Notes under the pieces: model-generated
Seen by the model: the letters and a program-made list of their open reading frames with translations, nothing else
Told to the model about the DNA's origin: nothing
Databases searched by the model: none
Translations under genes and position numbers: made by a program
In this document: piece by piece, positions 62,501-64,000 of the stretch
How the letters are laid out: each line of letters begins with the position of its first letter
Numbering within the stretch: the stretch's first letter is position 1
Assembly (NCBI GenBank): GCA_903857265.1
Contig: CAIODZ010000022.1
Location: forward strand, 140,337-204,336
DNA length: 64,000 bases
Source: an uncultured Phycisphaerales bacterium
Lineage (GTDB): Bacteria > Planctomycetota > Phycisphaerae > Sedimentisphaerales > Anaerobacaceae
Direction of reading: 5' to 3'

Positions 62501-63318
62501 CCCCTGCCACGTATACCAACATCGATGACTTCGAGGATTACAACAGCACCGACGATGTAAACGCCAACTGGACGGAGGGTTATACGCTTACCGGTTGCCC
62601 CGATGCGACCGGCAATGCTGGACGCGCTTTGATACGAGATGCAACCGGAAAGCATCTGCGATGCACCTATCACAATGGCGGCAGCGGGGTCATGGCCTTC
62701 TCAGAGACCAAACGTTCGTACAGCGGTGGCGCCAGTTTTGCAGGCGGTGGCGTTCTCTCTCCCTCGCTTACGACATTGCGAATCGATTATCTCGGCGCTG
62801 CTCTTAACTCGGTTGACCCCGTTTATGACAGGATGTACGTGGCAATTGAAGATACAGCGGGTAATGTAAGCTTTTACGATAATCCAGATGGCAATGCTGC
62901 GCAGGTTAGTAGCTGGACATCGTGGTACAGCAAACTCACCGACATCAACGCCGCAGGCCTTCCAAATCCTGTAAACCTACAAGCGATAAGCAGTTTAGCC
63001 ATAGGTTTTGGTGTCCGTTGCACCGAATATTATATGGGCAGCGGCACCGGCGACGGCAACGTGATGTTCGACAATATCCGGCTGTACTCCCCGACGTGCG
63101 TTCCGCAATTCGGCCCAACAGCCGACTTTGATGAGGACTGCGCTGTGAACCTCAACGACCTTGCATTTATGGCATTATACTGGCTCACGGATTGTACACC
63201 ACCTCGAGATTGTCCGATGGGGCAACCCATGATAGATATTCACCAGGATTACATCATAGATTTCAAGGATTTAGCAATCCTGGGAAATCAATGGAGAACA
63301 GAAAAGTTCTGGCCATAA
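59539..63318 (+). CDS. Large secreted protein: PQQ-like propeller, DUF11 repeats, FN3-like and dockerin-like domains
   Basis: The 1259-residue protein has a signal peptide (cut near residue 28, after AVA). A PQQ-enzyme-like propeller follows (about 30-400; repeats such as YALDAGTGAYIC, YAIDETTCELIW). Three DUF11 repeats run to about 775 (TYTIDY, DYLPAGVSFLSASGG, TVTWYIGTLYPGD), Cys-rich as is usual. FN3-like motifs typical of this phylum then occur (YHVYFGTNYDDVNDAN, TIYYWRIDQVDE, FTP), plus a jelly-roll-like part. The end is a dockerin-like calcium-binding pair (DFDEDCAVNLNDLAFMALYW; DIHQDYIIDFKDLAIL). It lies on the cell surface or outside it. Confidence 0.85.
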   Translation: MSAKKYFLISSLIIITSICGTAVAADEWPMFHHDLALSGCSTSSGPDTNAVLWIYNTNTASLGGIKSSPALAGEVLYIGALDSRLYAINAIDGSLIWSFNADGIINSSPAVADGKVYFLSEGGTLYALDADTSGVVWQVQVGNGPYDWSSPAVHNGNVFVASSTGHVISLNASTGGLNWNTSVGGHPDGPIAVVNGKVYSGTHNLHTNNSPTLVALDEITGEIIWTYDYYLYHGGGLKGGMVNSNGPAVVDGDGDGNLEIYFGVYIWLSKSNQAVCLDEANGAEKWTASIGGNSTSTPAVHNGRVFIGSDDGKVYALDAGTGAYICSFETGAPVLAAPAVADGKVFFGSLDHIFYAIDETTCELIWSYNTLQSRLMGSPAVAYGIVYVGNENGKIYAFGPPSCLTLEKTDDVNDGDCVEPGHIITYTIDYNFPGGPNCPNVIDVNIIDYLPAGVSFLSASGGVYHYNDSGTVTWYIGTLYPGDAGSVTLTVLVTNPQSGGTITNPCEIINSNGQILKTAYEYTPVCCYDPNLLMLTKVDDVNDGDCVDPNREITYTINYSYPAGPNCPDLEINIIDYLPYDVNFISASGNGYYYEGTRQVRWPIIGHIHPGDFGYVTLTVQTKNPQPGTTLTNRCEIISGNGQILKTAYEYTPVCCHHTITKVVKNEVPFKKITYEICYDANGCECNNVEINDVLPSCVDFNSASDGGVPGPSRTVTWYIGNLGPYDKGCVTLTVDINNHSDYFSYWLCCIDYITNCCKMTSDCMDSVVTACVTTDWRAKAVTPFFGKLVDPNDQNDGGKIVWKPGVVDCNLMYHVYFGTNYDDVNDANTSSPVYKGEVDVNWYYLGAPLSYDTIYYWRIDQVDENQPDSPPWKGEIWQFTTISIKAHNPLPVHGATALSEPLQLSWTAGALAKSTNGHRVFFGTSYNQANLATTATAKVYRGTVSNPSYSMANLYPDWTLVPNTTYYWRIDEVNDPCVWKGPVWNFTPATYTNIDDFEDYNSTDDVNANWTEGYTLTGCPDATGNAGRALIRDATGKHLRCTYHNGGSGVMAFSETKRSYSGGASFAGGGVLSPSLTTLRIDYLGAALNSVDPVYDRMYVAIEDTAGNVSFYDNPDGNAAQVSSWTSWYSKLTDINAAGLPNPVNLQAISSLAIGFGVRCTEYYMGSGTGDGNVMFDNIRLYSPTCVPQFGPTADFDEDCAVNLNDLAFMALYWLTDCTPPRDCPMGQPMIDIHQDYIIDFKDLAILGNQWRTEKFWP

Positions 63319-63376
63319 ACCAAATTTTGGAAGGAAAGAACTATTTACTTTTCGGCGGCTGTTTTGTGAATTAAAG

Positions 63377-64000
63377 TTAGAGTTTTCGGACAAGGCCAAT
63401 GACTACCCCCTGGATTTGGCAATTGTCCGAATAAATCGGCTCGTATGCATCGTTTGCCGGCTGCAAACGGACGAGATTATTTTCCCTGTAGAACCTTTTT
63501 AAGGTCGCGTCCTCATTATCGACTATCGCGACAACTAACTGACCATTCGAGGCCGTAGCTGTTCGTTTGCAGATAACGTAATCCCCCTCGCGGATATTCT
63601 CGCCGACCATACTGTCGCCCTTGACTTCAAGGGCGAACATATCGCCCGTATTACCAAAGCAGGATTCGATGGAAAGGTAATCTTTGTTCTCGACCGCCTC
63701 AACGGGCAATCCGGCGGCAACTCTGCCCACAAGGGGAATGCCCCCGACCAATTCTTCGCCGCTGTCCGGTTGCTGAGAGGGGATTTGCTTAAGCCGTCTT
63801 CGCGCCTTTGAAGTCAAGTTCAAAGAGCGTGCCCTGGCCTTCGTCGAAGGACACTGCTGACCCGACAGAAGCCCTTTTCTTCGCAGTTGTTCGATGTGCC
63901 CGAATGCGGTTGTTCGGCTTATGCTTAACTGCTGCGCCAGCTCTCCAATCGTCGGCAAATAGCCCCGGCTGGTCCGAAACCCCGCAATTGTGCTCAGCAA
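63377..64000 (-). CDS. lexA: LexA repressor (partial, runs off the right edge)
   Basis: The visible 207 residues have an N-terminal winged helix (RGYLPTIGELAQQLSISRTT) and a C-terminal S24 peptidase domain. The self-cleavage Ala-Gly is in GRVAAGLPVEAVE; the catalytic Ser is in GDSMVGENIREGDYV and Lys in DATLKRF. The N-terminal few residues seem to lie beyond base 64000, since the frame is open to the edge and starts with a TTG. It would repress the SOS response. The stop at 63377 gives a complete C-terminus. Confidence 0.92.
   Translation of the reverse strand: MLSTIAGFRTSRGYLPTIGELAQQLSISRTTAFGHIEQLRRKGLLSGQQCPSTKARARSLNLTSKARRRLKQIPSQQPDSGEELVGGIPLVGRVAAGLPVEAVENKDYLSIESCFGNTGDMFALEVKGDSMVGENIREGDYVICKRTATASNGQLVVAIVDNEDATLKRFYRENNLVRLQPANDAYEPIYSDNCQIQGVVIGLVRKL

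Overview
The window looks like chromosome of a Planctomycetota bacterium, most likely of the Phycisphaerae/Sedimentisphaerales type. This is inferred from an orphan PEP-CTERM tail, a secreted PQQ-propeller/DUF11 protein ending in a dockerin-like EF-hand region, Tat-exported oxidoreductases, an outer-membrane barrel-like protein and HldD (a heptose epimerase of Gram-negative envelopes). Base composition is mid-GC except for an AT-rich glycan island at about 15.4-18.5 kb. No phage, insertion sequence or CRISPR array is visible.

Region 1 (1-8.2 kb) is a sulfur-assimilation locus. A divergent promoter region with nested inverted repeats separates a leftward operon (Rrf2 regulator with three C-terminal cysteines, cysK, cysE, nadA, metY) from a rightward one (DUF2292 peptide, porin-like protein, second metY, second cysK). 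Region 2 (8.2-11.6 kb) holds a six-hairpin glycosidase-like protein with xthA, and a GntR/YtrA-type regulator with an SPFH protein.

Region 3 (11.8-15.4 kb) is the most unusual part. Three copies of one cassette, all on the minus strand, each carry a promoter, a fluoride (crcB) riboswitch aptamer and a terminator. Two are followed by a conserved 27-codon micro-ORF and then by a separate promoter for the next gene. None of the usual fluoride-resistance genes is present. Beyond this lie a methyltransferase, a GT-C transferase and a methyltransferase-GT2 fusion that stop at a tRNA-Gln.

Region 4 (19.6-36.7 kb) carries marC, a deacetylase/GT4/invertase-like operon, a lipoprotein and DUF362 gene, tsaD-larB-nnrD with a carboxymuconolactone decarboxylase-like gene, bioY, tRNA-Val, a nitroreductase, tRNA-Ala, and a cell-wall sugar recycling operon (GH20, AnmK, MurQ, sodium symporter). 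Region 5 (36.7-50.6 kb, minus strand) holds a valine-pyruvate-type aminotransferase with tyrS, then hldD, two Tat-type aldo/keto reductases with Fe-S tails, a DUF6599/DUF362/NapH-NapG-like redox operon, and a MacA/MacB-like pair without its ATPase.

Region 6 (50.7-64 kb) has a Gfo/Idh/MocA protein, a membrane-anchored nitrilase, tatA-tatC, a B12-binding radical SAM protein, a ferric-reductase-like protein, a ferredoxin, a beta-CASP hydrolase, the large secreted protein and a LexA gene cut by the right edge. Several genes (8269, 19611, 23365, 25217, 31267) have near-consensus promoters ending only 6-7 nt before the ATG and no ribosome binding site, so leaderless transcripts appear common in this genome.
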